Part shown: positions 27,990 through 36,040 of the stretch, piece after piece
Layout: every line of letters begins with the position of its first letter
Numbering within the stretch: position 1 is the first letter of the stretch
Assembly (NCBI RefSeq): GCF_014174515.1
Contig: NZ_JACJUG010000014.1
Span: 62,001 to 126,000, forward strand
Length of the DNA: 64,000 nt
Origin: Mitsuaria sp. WAJ17
Lineage (GTDB): Bacteria; Pseudomonadota; Gammaproteobacteria; Burkholderiales; Burkholderiaceae_C
Direction: 5' to 3'
The notes under the pieces: model-generated
Databases searched by the model: none
What the model was told of the DNA's origin: nothing
Seen by the model: the letters and a program-made list of their open reading frames with translations, nothing else
Made by a program: the position numbers and the translations under genes

Positions 27990-29120
27990 TCACCTCGAAA
28001 TGGTTTGCAGCCAAGTGGTGAACTCTTGCTCTGTGCCGAAGAATCGATCCAGATCCAGGGCCTCATCGCTGTCGAACTGCGCGAAGCCTCCAAACGACGA
28101 ATACAGTTGAAAGACGCAGCGATTGCGCCCATCTGTCCGCAAGCAGAGCGCCTCCTCGACCGCTTTCTGAGCGGCATTGCTAGAGAATCGCTCCCCTGTT
28201 TCGGGGAAGTTTGCGATCCAGACCGGAAGGTCCTTCAAGGCGCAAGGAGCCGCGTCAAAGCCGTAGTCCTTGAAAATGTACGGATAGGTGAACAGCAGCG
28301 TCCCCTTGTCATTGAGACTCGGGATCTCCTGTTTCACTGTTTCGATCCACTTGCATGCGGCCGCAGCATAAATTGGGCCGTACTGTGCCGCATCGCCGGG
28401 CTTTCGAACATGAGGCGACACCGCTGCAATGGTCAGAACGACAGGCAGGAATGGGCGGGAACCTGTTCTCGCTGGATCTTTCCCTTCGAGCGACAAGACC
28501 TCCCTAAGCCGTGCAGCGAACAGAGTTGCCTGACTGGATGCTGATGCCAGCGTCAGCGCTGCCAACCGCGACCATTCGCTTGCCGAAGCGTCAGGCGGCA
28601 GATCCAGGAGCGGAACGGTCAGATAGTGGTACGGGCCCGGCAGCAGGCCTGAGCCTCGCGCATTGGCCCAGTGCACGCGGTACTCAAGCTCATTGTCCGG
28701 AAGAGCTCCTGCCGACAGTCTGATGTAGGCGAATCGCCCGCCACACTCTTTGATCCGCTTGAAGTCCGCGTGGCTCTGCCACTTTGAGACATCGACGCCA
28801 TGGACCACGGGAGTCTTGTCAGCCAGCGCGACAAATCCTGATGGAACGATGCCGTGATTGAAGGGGTGCCCTCTGGAGTTGCGCCGCCCGGTCTTTACCG
28901 GAAACTTCTTGGGTGCCAGTTCAATCGGACAGCTCGGTGCCCTCTGACTCGGTGCCTGGGCGGCAGGCTTCGACGGCGCTTGCAATGTTGCCGCACCAGA
29001 CCATCCGCAAAGTACGACGCAGATAAAAGTGACCAGTCGCCGGCAATGACGGACGACCCGAGCGGGACGTATGGTGATGCCCTCTAAGCTGGCCAGCTTA
29101 ATTCCGTACTTAGGGGACAT
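27990..29120 (-). CDS. Secreted GH25-like protein lacking the catalytic Asp-x-Glu
   Basis: About 376 residues. A hydrophobic N-terminal segment (LVTFICVVLCGWSGAATL) precedes a Pro/Ala-rich linker and a GH25-type domain: VVHGVDVSKWQSHADFKRI, GRFAYIRLSAGA, GPYHYLTVP, TLLFTYPYIFKDYGF, DLPVWIANFPETGE and a late ALDLDRFFG. Where family members have an Asp-x-Glu after the fourth strand this one reads LPVVLTIAAVSP, so both acids seem lost. It may bind rather than cut glycan. The start is uncertain: GTG 29147, ATG 29129 or ATG 29120; the last has GAGGA upstream. Confidence 0.7.
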   Translation of the reverse strand: MSPKYGIKLASLEGITIRPARVVRHCRRLVTFICVVLCGWSGAATLQAPSKPAAQAPSQRAPSCPIELAPKKFPVKTGRRNSRGHPFNHGIVPSGFVALADKTPVVHGVDVSKWQSHADFKRIKECGGRFAYIRLSAGALPDNELEYRVHWANARGSGLLPGPYHYLTVPLLDLPPDASASEWSRLAALTLASASSQATLFAARLREVLSLEGKDPARTGSRPFLPVVLTIAAVSPHVRKPGDAAQYGPIYAAAACKWIETVKQEIPSLNDKGTLLFTYPYIFKDYGFDAAPCALKDLPVWIANFPETGERFSSNAAQKAVEEALCLRTDGRNRCVFQLYSSFGGFAQFDSDEALDLDRFFGTEQEFTTWLQTISR

Positions 29121-29982
29121 TGGATTCATCCTCGACTGGCAGGTCACCGGCGGCTATCAGCAGGCGCTGAAGGGTCCACTGGAGTCGAGGAATGCTATTT
29201 TTCTGGCCGCGCAGTGGCATCCTAAAGAGTGAGTATTGACGCGCAGCTGCTTACAGAGCTACCCGGTCGGCTGATTCGAAGGGGTGAGTCCTCTTGCTCA
29301 GTTGGCTGAGATCCGGCAGTCGCCCGACTGTGCGGCTATCAAGCCCTCGATTGGTGGCATGAAAGCGCGCGCAGCCTGACCCAGCACTCAGGAGCTCAAG
29401 CGGCAGGCCCAGGTGCCGGAAGCGCCTTTGCTTGAGCCCACTTGCTGTTCGGCGCGGCTCCCGGCGGGGTAATGCAGATCAGCAACTGCTGGCGAGCCCA
29501 GGCGTCCCTCAGCGCGTCGGTGCGCGTGTCTGGACCGTCGCACCGGCCTCATGCCCACTGGCTGCTCAATACCGTCGAAGGCGGACAGACGAATCCAGTG
29601 TTGCTGAACGCGGCCGCTGCAACTGGCCTGTCCAGCGTGAATGCGGCTGAGGCCCCCGTCATGAGGCAGGCCGACCAGTTCGTGCTCAAGCAATGCGCCA
29701 CCGCTCATGGTGCGCTGACGCCCTTGGGACCAGCGGCAGTGGGACCAGGCGACCAGGCGGCTATGGGGTCAGGGATACCATCAATCCGGAGGTGTCGAGG
29801 GTTCGCCACGACGCCGAGCTCTGCCGCCAGGATGCGGTAGAGCGTGCGCAGCAGGATTTCCGGCATGGCGGCGCGGGCCACCGCCTGCGTCGATGCTGTC
29901 ACAAATGATTGCAGCGAGCGCCCAGCCCCCCTGCTTCAATGCCAGCCGGAGACGCGACACCTCTCGTCGCGCGGAGTCAGCC
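29121..29982. other. About 860 bases without a recognisable gene
   Basis: Several open frames of 60-130 codons exist on both strands (for example 29442-29840 plus, 29388-29708 minus, 29705-29902 minus), but they overlap each other, have no family resemblance I can see and no good ribosome-binding sites. A partial match to the dispersed repeat (GGGGTCAGG, 29764-29772) is present. It may be decayed mobile DNA or a pseudogene; I cannot name one. It marks the right edge of the lower-GC secreted-protein cluster. Confidence 0.5.
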
Positions 29983-31257
29983 ATGCGCAGCCACAAGATC
30001 AAGCGGGCGGGTCAGATCTGCCTGCTGGCCAGTTCCATCGCCCTGTCGGCTTGCGGCGGAGGCGGTGGCGCCGACACGCCCTCGCCGGCGCCCACACCCA
30101 CGCCTACGCCTACGCCTGCGCCTACGCCTACGCCTGCGCCTGCGCCTACACCCACACCCACACCCACACCCACACCCACGCCCACGCCCACGCCCACGCC
30201 CACGCCCAGCGCCGCCCCCCAGCTCGGCGGCTGCGAGCTCTTCCCCGCCACCGCGGTCTTCAACACCCGCATCGACGACGTGCAGCGCTTTCCAGTTCAC
30301 GCCAGCAGCGCCACCTGGATCGCCACCATCGGCACGACGCGGGCCTTCCATCCGGACTGGGGGACGAACGAGAACCCGCAGCAGACGGCCGACTACTACG
30401 GCATTCCCTACAACGTGGTGGACGGCAGCAGTGCGGCTGCCACGACGAGCTGGCCGACGGTGAACTTCAACCCGACCGATCCGCGTGCCGGCAGCGGCGA
30501 CAGCGCGCCCGACGAGAGCGACTGCGCGGCGCCTGCGGTGAACGGCTATGCCCTGGTGCGCGACTGCACCACGCTGCCCGCGGCCAACCGGCGCTTCCCC
30601 TTCCCGCGCGACGACCTGCTCAAGGCCGAGGGCGGCGCCTGCAACGACGCGCGGCAATGCGGTGACCGCCACGTCCTCATCGTCGAGCAAGGCAACTGCC
30701 GGCTGTGGGAGAGCTACGCCAGCTACCAGCTGGGCGGCCAGTGGTACGCCTACTCCACCGCCGCCTGGGACCTGAAGAGCCACGCCCTGCGCCCCGACAC
30801 CTGGACCTCGGGCGATGCCGCCGGCCTGCCTCTGCTGCCCCTGCTGGCGCGCGCCGCCGAGGCCAGCGCGGGGGAGATCCGCCACGCCTTGCGCGTCACC
30901 CTGCGCGACAGCGTCATGGCCCGCAGCCACGTCTGGCCCGCCCGCCACCACGCTGGTGGCGACACCCCGGGCGGCGTTCCCTTCGGCGCCGTGCTGCGCC
31001 TGAAGGCCGGCTTTACGCCGCCGGCCTCCTGGAGCGCCCAAGCCAAGGCCCTGGCCTTGGCCATGCAGCGCTACGGCCTCTACGTGGCCGACATCGGGTC
31101 CGACCTCTATGTGCAGGGCGAGCCCAGCGCGCAGTGGCAGGACGCGACGATCTCGCAGCTCAAGACACTCAAGGCCTCGGACTTCGAGTTCGTGGACCTG
31201 GGTGCCATCACCCGCGACAGCCGCTTTCGCGGAGACTCCCTCCAGGCGAGCTGGTAG
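29983..31257 (+). CDS. Lipoprotein with Pro-Thr linker and conserved uncharacterised domain
   Basis: 424 residues. Signal peptide with lipobox IALSAC (Cys about 24), then a Gly run and a linker of about 40 residues made of Pro-Thr and Pro-Ala pairs. The C-terminal ~320 residues ([85 protein letters not shown]) look like a globular secreted domain found in many bacteria with no known function, as far as I recall. Linkers of this kind often join a surface anchor to a carbohydrate-active or adhesive domain. GGAG precedes the ATG at 29983. Confidence 0.8.
   Translation: MRSHKIKRAGQICLLASSIALSACGGGGGADTPSPAPTPTPTPTPAPTPTPAPAPTPTPTPTPTPTPTPTPTPTPSAAPQLGGCELFPATAVFNTRIDDVQRFPVHASSATWIATIGTTRAFHPDWGTNENPQQTADYYGIPYNVVDGSSAAATTSWPTVNFNPTDPRAGSGDSAPDESDCAAPAVNGYALVRDCTTLPAANRRFPFPRDDLLKAEGGACNDARQCGDRHVLIVEQGNCRLWESYASYQLGGQWYAYSTAAWDLKSHALRPDTWTSGDAAGLPLLPLLARAAEASAGEIRHALRVTLRDSVMARSHVWPARHHAGGDTPGGVPFGAVLRLKAGFTPPASWSAQAKALALAMQRYGLYVADIGSDLYVQGEPSAQWQDATISQLKTLKASDFEFVDLGAITRDSRFRGDSLQASW
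30091..30207 (+). repeat. Hexanucleotide-type Pro-Thr repeat tract
   Basis: About 20 near-identical six-base units (CCCACR, CCTACG, CCTGCG types) encoding the PT/PA linker of the lipoprotein. Unit length is a multiple of three, so copy-number change would keep the frame. Confidence 0.9.
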
Positions 31258-31415
31258 ACGCTGCGGGGCGCGCCCGTGCAGGCGCGAAGGGCTGTGGTCG
31301 ATGGGGCTGCGGTCGATGGGTCGTCTCTCGGGCAGGGGCTTGCCTGAGGGCGCTGCAGCGCATGCGCAGAAGCTGACGCCTGTGTGGTCGAGGGGCGTGC
31401 CTGCAGGCTGGCCGA

Positions 31416-32033
31416 TCAGCCCTTGTCCCGGGGCTTGACGAGGTGGATGGCTTCCCCGCGTGCCAGCATGGCGACCAGTTGGGCGATGCGCCTGGAGCGG
31501 GTCTCGGGCTTCACGGCGGTCTGGATGCGCCACAGCACGGCGTAGCGATGGCTGGCATTGAGGGTCGCGAAGAAGGCCTGGGCTTCAGGCGCAGCCTCGA
31601 GCGCTGCCCGCAGGTCCTCGGGCACCACGGATGTGCGCGCGCCGTCATAGGCCCGCGCCCAGCGCCCATCGGCCTGGGCGGTCTCGACCTGCGCGAGGCC
31701 CGGGGGCTGCATGCGGCCGGCCACGATCAGTGCGGCCACCTTCTCGACATTGACCTTGGACCAGATGCTGCGCGGTCGCCGCGGCGTGAAGCGCTGGAGA
31801 TAGTGATGGTCGTCCAGGCTCTTCTTCTGCCCGTCGATCCAGCCCCAGCACAGGGCGATCTCCACCGCCTCGGCGTAGCTGACGCTGGGGCCGGGCGCGC
31901 CGCGCTTGGCGATCTGCAGCCAGAGGCCGTCAGACGCGGCGTGATGCTTGCGGAGCCAGGTCTCGAAGGTCTGGGCGGTCTTGAACAGGACCGGCGCGGC
32001 TTCGGCTTGACGGGCGGGCTGGGTGGCATTCAT
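31416..32033 (-). CDS. YdeI/OmpD-associated family protein
   Basis: 205 residues. TFETWLRKHHAASDGLWLQIAK, then SYAEAVEIALCWGWIDGQKK and RFTPRRPRSIWSKVNVEKVA are the conserved segments of the YdeI family, sometimes annotated as bacteriocin-protection proteins. The C-terminal EDLRAALEAAPEAQAFFATL and SHRYAVLWRIQTAVKPETRSRRI also fit. The molecular function is not established. The start at 32033 (MNATQ) is preferred over 32096 because the extra residues lack family similarity. Transcribed alone, 81 bases from the neighbouring metallo-hydrolase gene. Confidence 0.88.
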   Translation of the reverse strand: MNATQPARQAEAAPVLFKTAQTFETWLRKHHAASDGLWLQIAKRGAPGPSVSYAEAVEIALCWGWIDGQKKSLDDHHYLQRFTPRRPRSIWSKVNVEKVAALIVAGRMQPPGLAQVETAQADGRWARAYDGARTSVVPEDLRAALEAAPEAQAFFATLNASHRYAVLWRIQTAVKPETRSRRIAQLVAMLARGEAIHLVKPRDKG

Positions 32034-32114
32034 CGTCGACGAGTGTGCCGCAGTGCCATGCGACGGACCGCTGACTTCAGATCTCCCGCGCAGCACCGGG
32101 TCCTGCCGCGCCCC

Positions 32115-33500
32115 TCAGAGCGCGCGGCGCCGCAGACCCAGCGACTGTCTCACGTCGTCGGCACTCGCTGCGCGCCCATGCACGCCCAGCACGCGCTGCG
32201 GCTCCAGCCCGGCCTGATGCAGCGCCTGGCTCAGCTCCTCAGTGCCCTCGAAGGCCGGCGGCACCGGCCCCTGCTCGGGTGCATAGAACAGGTCGCCGTG
32301 GAAGACGGAGCGGCTGGTGGCGTCCCAGGCCACCAGCATGTCCTCAGCATGGCTGCTCGTGACGGGCAGCAGGCGCAGGGGCCGGCCGCCCAGCTCGATC
32401 GCCAGGGCCAGCCGGACCTCCTCGGCGCGCTCGGCCTGCGCGGCACCGTGCTGCCGGGCCAGGGCCTGGCGGCCGCCCCGCCCGACGAAGAGCCGGGTGC
32501 CGGCTTCCAGATAGGCGGGCAGCCCCGCGCAGTGGTCGCGATGTCCGTGCGAGAGCACTACCGCGGCGATGGGCAGCCCCGGCGCCGTGCGCTCGATCAA
32601 GGCGCGCACCCGGGCGCCTTCCTCGCGGCTCACCGGCGTGTCGAAGACCACCACACCCTGGGGGCCGACGATGAAGTGGTTGTGGTAGCGCGAGGCCACG
32701 CCTTCGACGCGGTAGACCCCCGGCGCCAGGCCTTCGGCGCGCAGCTCGCCGGTGGGCGTCTGAGGCTCATAGCCGGCGGGCATGGGCGGGCGGGTGCTGG
32801 ATGGCTCCACGGCATCGGCCCGCTGCAGCTGCCAGCGCTGGATGCGCCGCTCGCCTGTGTAGACCTCGATCTCGGCGGCTTGCAGGCCGCGCTCGTCATG
32901 AGCGCCGAGGTAGACGTAGCGTAGCGCTCCCTGACGCACTTCCAGCAGCCGGCCCTGGGCGCCGGACCAGCGCAGCTGCAGTTCGCGGCCGGCGGGATCG
33001 CGCAGGGTCTGCTGCCAGTGGCCCTGCTGCTCCTGCACTGCGGTAAGCGGCGTGGACTGGCGCAGCAGCTCCTCGGGGAACCACAGCAGCTGGTCGGCGA
33101 GGTGCTGGCGGGCCGTCTGGGCATCCACGGCCTGGATGGCCGTGCCGTCCCGCCAGCCCATGAGATCGATCCGCTGCGCGCCCTGGGCATTGCCTGTCTC
33201 CCGGTAGCGGAACACGATATCGCCGGGAAAGCGACTCTCCGTCTCCAGCCGGAAGTGCCCGTCGCGGGCCAGCCAGAGCGTCTGCCGTGCCGGCACCGGC
33301 ACGGAGGCGTCACCCGGATGCGCCGCCTGTTCGCGCGCGAGCAGCTCCCCGTGCATCTGCAGCTGCCAGGCCTCCGGTTCGGTGCCCGGCGCGGCATTGG
33401 CCGCCCCCACGGCGGCAAACCCGAGGGCCAGCGGCAGTGCCAGGCGCCGCCAACCGGACGGGCGCGACCTTGCGCCGCTGCGCGAGCAGCGAGATGTCAT
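32115..33500 (-). CDS. Secreted metallo-beta-lactamase-fold hydrolase
   Basis: 461 residues. A twin-basic start and signal peptide (RRLALPLALGFAAVGAANAA). Residues ~25-260 are an unassigned strand-rich domain. The C-terminal MBL domain has HNHFIVGPQGVVVFDTPVS, the zinc motif VVLSHGHRDHCAGLPAYLEAG (HxHxDH), TSSHAEDMLVAW and VFHGDLFYAPEQG. This fits the subgroup of exported MBL proteins rather than a true beta-lactamase; the substrate is unknown. GGAGG sits nine bases before the ATG at 33500. A second reading frame start at 33608 lies in repeat DNA and is rejected. Confidence 0.85.
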   Translation of the reverse strand: MTSRCSRSGARSRPSGWRRLALPLALGFAAVGAANAAPGTEPEAWQLQMHGELLAREQAAHPGDASVPVPARQTLWLARDGHFRLETESRFPGDIVFRYRETGNAQGAQRIDLMGWRDGTAIQAVDAQTARQHLADQLLWFPEELLRQSTPLTAVQEQQGHWQQTLRDPAGRELQLRWSGAQGRLLEVRQGALRYVYLGAHDERGLQAAEIEVYTGERRIQRWQLQRADAVEPSSTRPPMPAGYEPQTPTGELRAEGLAPGVYRVEGVASRYHNHFIVGPQGVVVFDTPVSREEGARVRALIERTAPGLPIAAVVLSHGHRDHCAGLPAYLEAGTRLFVGRGGRQALARQHGAAQAERAEEVRLALAIELGGRPLRLLPVTSSHAEDMLVAWDATSRSVFHGDLFYAPEQGPVPPAFEGTEELSQALHQAGLEPQRVLGVHGRAASADDVRQSLGLRRRAL

Positions 33501-33561
33501 GGTGATCCTCCCTGAATTGTTCGCGCAGTGTCGCGGCCCGGTCCCACCCTCCAGGAAGTCA

Positions 33562-33852
33562 TGCCGGCACGCTTGCGAGGCGCCTCCCGCAGCCCGGCCC
33601 ATGACCACGAACCAAGCCCCGACCCACCAAGAGCGCCCGGCGCAGCCGACGCTCGCCCCGGCACGACACCCGAGGGTCCGGCTGCGCCGGCCCTGCCGGC
33701 ATGCTTGCGAGGCGCCTCCCGCTCAAGTACCTCGGGCCTCTCCGCCCTGGCCCACAGCCACGAACCAAGCCCAGGCCCGAACCACCAAGAGCGCCCGGCG
33801 CAGCCGACGCTCGCCCCGGCACGACACCCGAGGGTCCGGCTGCGCCGGCCCT
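33562..33852. repeat. Two tandem copies of a ~132-159-base unit
   Basis: Copy 1 spans 33562-33693, copy 2 33694-33852. Both begin TGCCGGCAYGCTTGCGAGG and end in the same stretch from GAGCGCCCGGCGCAGCCGAC to CTGCGCCGGCCCT; copy 2 has about 27 extra bases in the middle. They fill the gap between the MBL gene start and the quinone oxidoreductase stop; no gene is seen here. Confidence 0.85.
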
Positions 33853-33858
33853 ACGGGT

Positions 33859-33899
33859 GTGCCCCCCCGGGGGGGCGGCCGGAGGCCGTAGGGGGGGGA
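33859..33899. repeat. C/G-rich palindromic element, third copy
   Basis: GCCCCCCC/GGGGGGGC palindrome followed by GGCCGGAGGCC and GTAGGGGGGG. Same architecture as the pair at 12617-12700. It ends two bases before the stop codon of the quinone oxidoreductase gene, and on that gene's strand it would form a strong hairpin right after translation stops. Confidence 0.7.
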
Positions 33900-33901
33900 C
33901 G

Positions 33902-34936
33902 TCAGTATTCGAGGACCAGCTTGCCCTGCGTATGCCCGCTTTCCAGCCGCTCATGCGCCTGCTTCAGGTGCTTGGCATCCACGGGCCCCAGCACCTCGCT
34001 GAGCGTGCTCTGCAATTGGCCGGCATCGGCCCATTGCGCCAACTGGGCCAGCAGCCGGCCCTGCTCGGCGATGTCGTGGGTCTGGTGCAGGGAGCGGGCG
34101 AACATCATCTCCCAGTGCAGGGACAGAGCCTTGCCCTTGAGCTGCATGACGTCCAGCGCGCCGGGCTCGAAGTCGTCGATCATGGCCAGGCGGCCCTGGG
34201 GCTCGATGAGCGCGACGAAGTCGGCGAAGTGCTGGGGCGTGTGCGAGAGGCTGGCGATGTGGCGCACCGGCGGCATGCCTTGCGCCTGCAGGGCGGCGAC
34301 CTGCGGGGCGAGGGCCTGGCGGTGGTCGATCACGTGGTGGGCGCCGAGGGCCTTCAGGCGGGCGACCTCATCGGGGCGCGAAGCCGCATCGCCCAGGGTG
34401 GCGATCACGGTCAGCTGCGGCTGCTTGCGCGCCAGCTGCAGCAGGATGGAGCCCACGCCGCCCGCGGCCGCCGTCACCAGCAGACTCACGGGGCGTTCGG
34501 GCGACTGCTGCACCTGCAGCCGCTCGAAGAGCAGCTCCCAGGCGGTGATGCCGGTGAGGGGCAGGGCGGCGGCTTGGGCGTCCGTCCACCGGGCCGGGGC
34601 GTGGGCGGCGATGCGGTGGTCCACGGCCTGCAGCTCGGCATAGCTGCCCGGGCGGTTGATCTCGCCGGCCCACCAGACGCGCTCGCCCACGGCGAAGCCC
34701 TTCACCTCGGCGCCCAGGGCGCGCACCACGCCCACGCCATCCCAGCCCAGGATCTGGGCCTGGCCGTCCGGCGAGGGGCGGTGCTGGCGCACCTTGACGT
34801 CCACCGGGTTGACGGCGATGGCGCGCACCTCGACCAGCAGGTCCTGCGGGCCGGGCTCGGGCTCGGGCAGGGTCAGGTCGATCAGGGACTCGGGGGCGCT
34901 GATGGGCAGGGACTGGTAGTAACCGACGGCTTTCAT
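33902..34936 (-). CDS. Zinc-type alcohol dehydrogenase-like quinone oxidoreductase
   Basis: 344 residues of the medium-chain dehydrogenase/reductase family. The GroES-like N-terminus (DLLVEVRAIAVNPVDVKVRQ) is followed by LGWDGVGVVRALGAEV, ALPLTGITAWELLFERL and the NADPH loop LLVTAAAGGVGSILLQLARK. The Cys ligands of zinc enzymes are absent, so it is a zinc-free NADPH:quinone or enone reductase of the ZADH-like branch. It is divergent from a LysR gene (106-base gap), a usual arrangement in which the LysR protein controls the reductase. Confidence 0.9.
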   Translation of the reverse strand: MKAVGYYQSLPISAPESLIDLTLPEPEPGPQDLLVEVRAIAVNPVDVKVRQHRPSPDGQAQILGWDGVGVVRALGAEVKGFAVGERVWWAGEINRPGSYAELQAVDHRIAAHAPARWTDAQAAALPLTGITAWELLFERLQVQQSPERPVSLLVTAAAGGVGSILLQLARKQPQLTVIATLGDAASRPDEVARLKALGAHHVIDHRQALAPQVAALQAQGMPPVRHIASLSHTPQHFADFVALIEPQGRLAMIDDFEPGALDVMQLKGKALSLHWEMMFARSLHQTHDIAEQGRLLAQLAQWADAGQLQSTLSEVLGPVDAKHLKQAHERLESGHTQGKLVLEY

Positions 34937-35002
34937 GAGGGACTCCTGTTGAGACTGTTGCAGACCACGGCGGTGTGCATGGACAGAACTTTGCGGCCTG
35001 GA

Positions 35003-35055
35003 TCACTTTCAAACCAGAGTCTCTGGCATCATTCACTTTCAAATGCAAATTGAAA
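35003..35055. promoter_or_regulatory. Candidate LysR operator between reductase and regulator
   Basis: TCACTTTCAAA occurs twice, at 35003-35013 and 35033-35043, exactly 30 bases apart. The second overlaps a perfect inverted repeat TTTCAA-N7-TTGAAA (35037-35055) that spans the ATG of the LysR gene. The spacing and T-rich dyad fit LysR-type binding sites. A site over the start codon would suit autorepression (inference). Confidence 0.65.
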
Positions 35056-36020
35056 ATACGTCCGAACTCCGTCTGCTGGTGGAATGCGCCCGCCGCGGCA
35101 GCCTCAGCGCCGCCTCGCGGGAGATGCAGCTCAGCCCCGCAGCCGCCAGCGCCATGCTCAAACGCATGGAGGCGCGGCTGGGCGTGCGCCTGATGGAGCG
35201 CAGCACCCGCGCCCTGCGCCTCACCGCCGCCGGCGAACAGCTGCGGGACTATGCCCAGCGCGCCCTTGAGCTGCTGGAGGAAGGCCTGGCGCAGGTCAGC
35301 GAGGCGCCGCTGAGCCTCAAGGGCAAGACGGCGGAACGGTTGCGCGGCCGCATCCGGCTCAGCGCCTCCAGCGACCTCACGCGGCAGTGGCTGCTGCCGC
35401 TGCTGCAGGGCTTCATGGCGCGGCACCCGGCGGTCGAGCTGCACCTGAGCGTCAGTGATTCCCTGCAGGACATCTACAAGGACGAGATCGACGTCGCCCT
35501 GCGCTACGGCCTGCTGCCGGACTCCAGCCTGGTCGCGCGCCGCCTGGCCCTGGTGCGCCGCCAGGTCGTGGCCAGCCCGGACTACCTGAAGCGGGCCGGC
35601 GCCCCGCGCACGCCGGAAGACCTGGCGCAGCATGACTGCATCACCTTCCGCATCCGCAATCGCCATGAGCGCGCCTGGCGCCTGCGGCCGGCCGAGACGC
35701 CCGATGCCGAGCCGCAGAGCTATCCCGTCCAAGGCCGGCTCAGCACCGACGACGGCGAGATCGCCCACCGCTGGGCGCTGCAAGGCCAGGGCTTGATCTA
35801 CAAGAGCGAGCTGGATGTGCGCAGCGCCCTGCGGGAGGGCCAAATGGTGCAGGTGCTGCCCGGCTGGCTGGGGGATGAGTTGCCCCTGCATGCCGTGATG
35901 CCCAGCCAGCGCTTTCTGCCCCAGCGGGTGCGGGCCCTGGTGGACCACCTGGTCGAGGGCTTCGCGGCCCTGCCGGCTCCGCGCGCGCCACGCGCACGCC
36001 GCCGCAGCGGCCCCGCCTGA
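35043..36020 (+). CDS. LysR-family transcriptional regulator
   Basis: 325 residues. N-terminal winged HTH: ELRLLVECARRGSLSAASRE, then MQLSPAAASAMLKRMEARLG and RLMERSTRALRLTAAGEQL. The effector domain follows (GRIRLSASSDLTRQWLLPLL, FMARHPAVELHLSVSDS, DEIDVALRYGLLPDSSLVAR), resembling the CrgA/DsdC-like group that often controls adjacent oxidoreductases. The tail is Arg/Pro-rich. Divergent from the quinone oxidoreductase gene, which is its probable target. Confidence 0.93.
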   Translation: MQIENTSELRLLVECARRGSLSAASREMQLSPAAASAMLKRMEARLGVRLMERSTRALRLTAAGEQLRDYAQRALELLEEGLAQVSEAPLSLKGKTAERLRGRIRLSASSDLTRQWLLPLLQGFMARHPAVELHLSVSDSLQDIYKDEIDVALRYGLLPDSSLVARRLALVRRQVVASPDYLKRAGAPRTPEDLAQHDCITFRIRNRHERAWRLRPAETPDAEPQSYPVQGRLSTDDGEIAHRWALQGQGLIYKSELDVRSALREGQMVQVLPGWLGDELPLHAVMPSQRFLPQRVRALVDHLVEGFAALPAPRAPRARRRSGPA

Positions 36021-36040
36021 ATGCCTCTACAGTGCGAGGC

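Noticed and set aside
30091-30207. CRISPR or regulatory repeat
   Set aside because: It is the coding sequence of the Pro-Thr linker of a lipoprotein.
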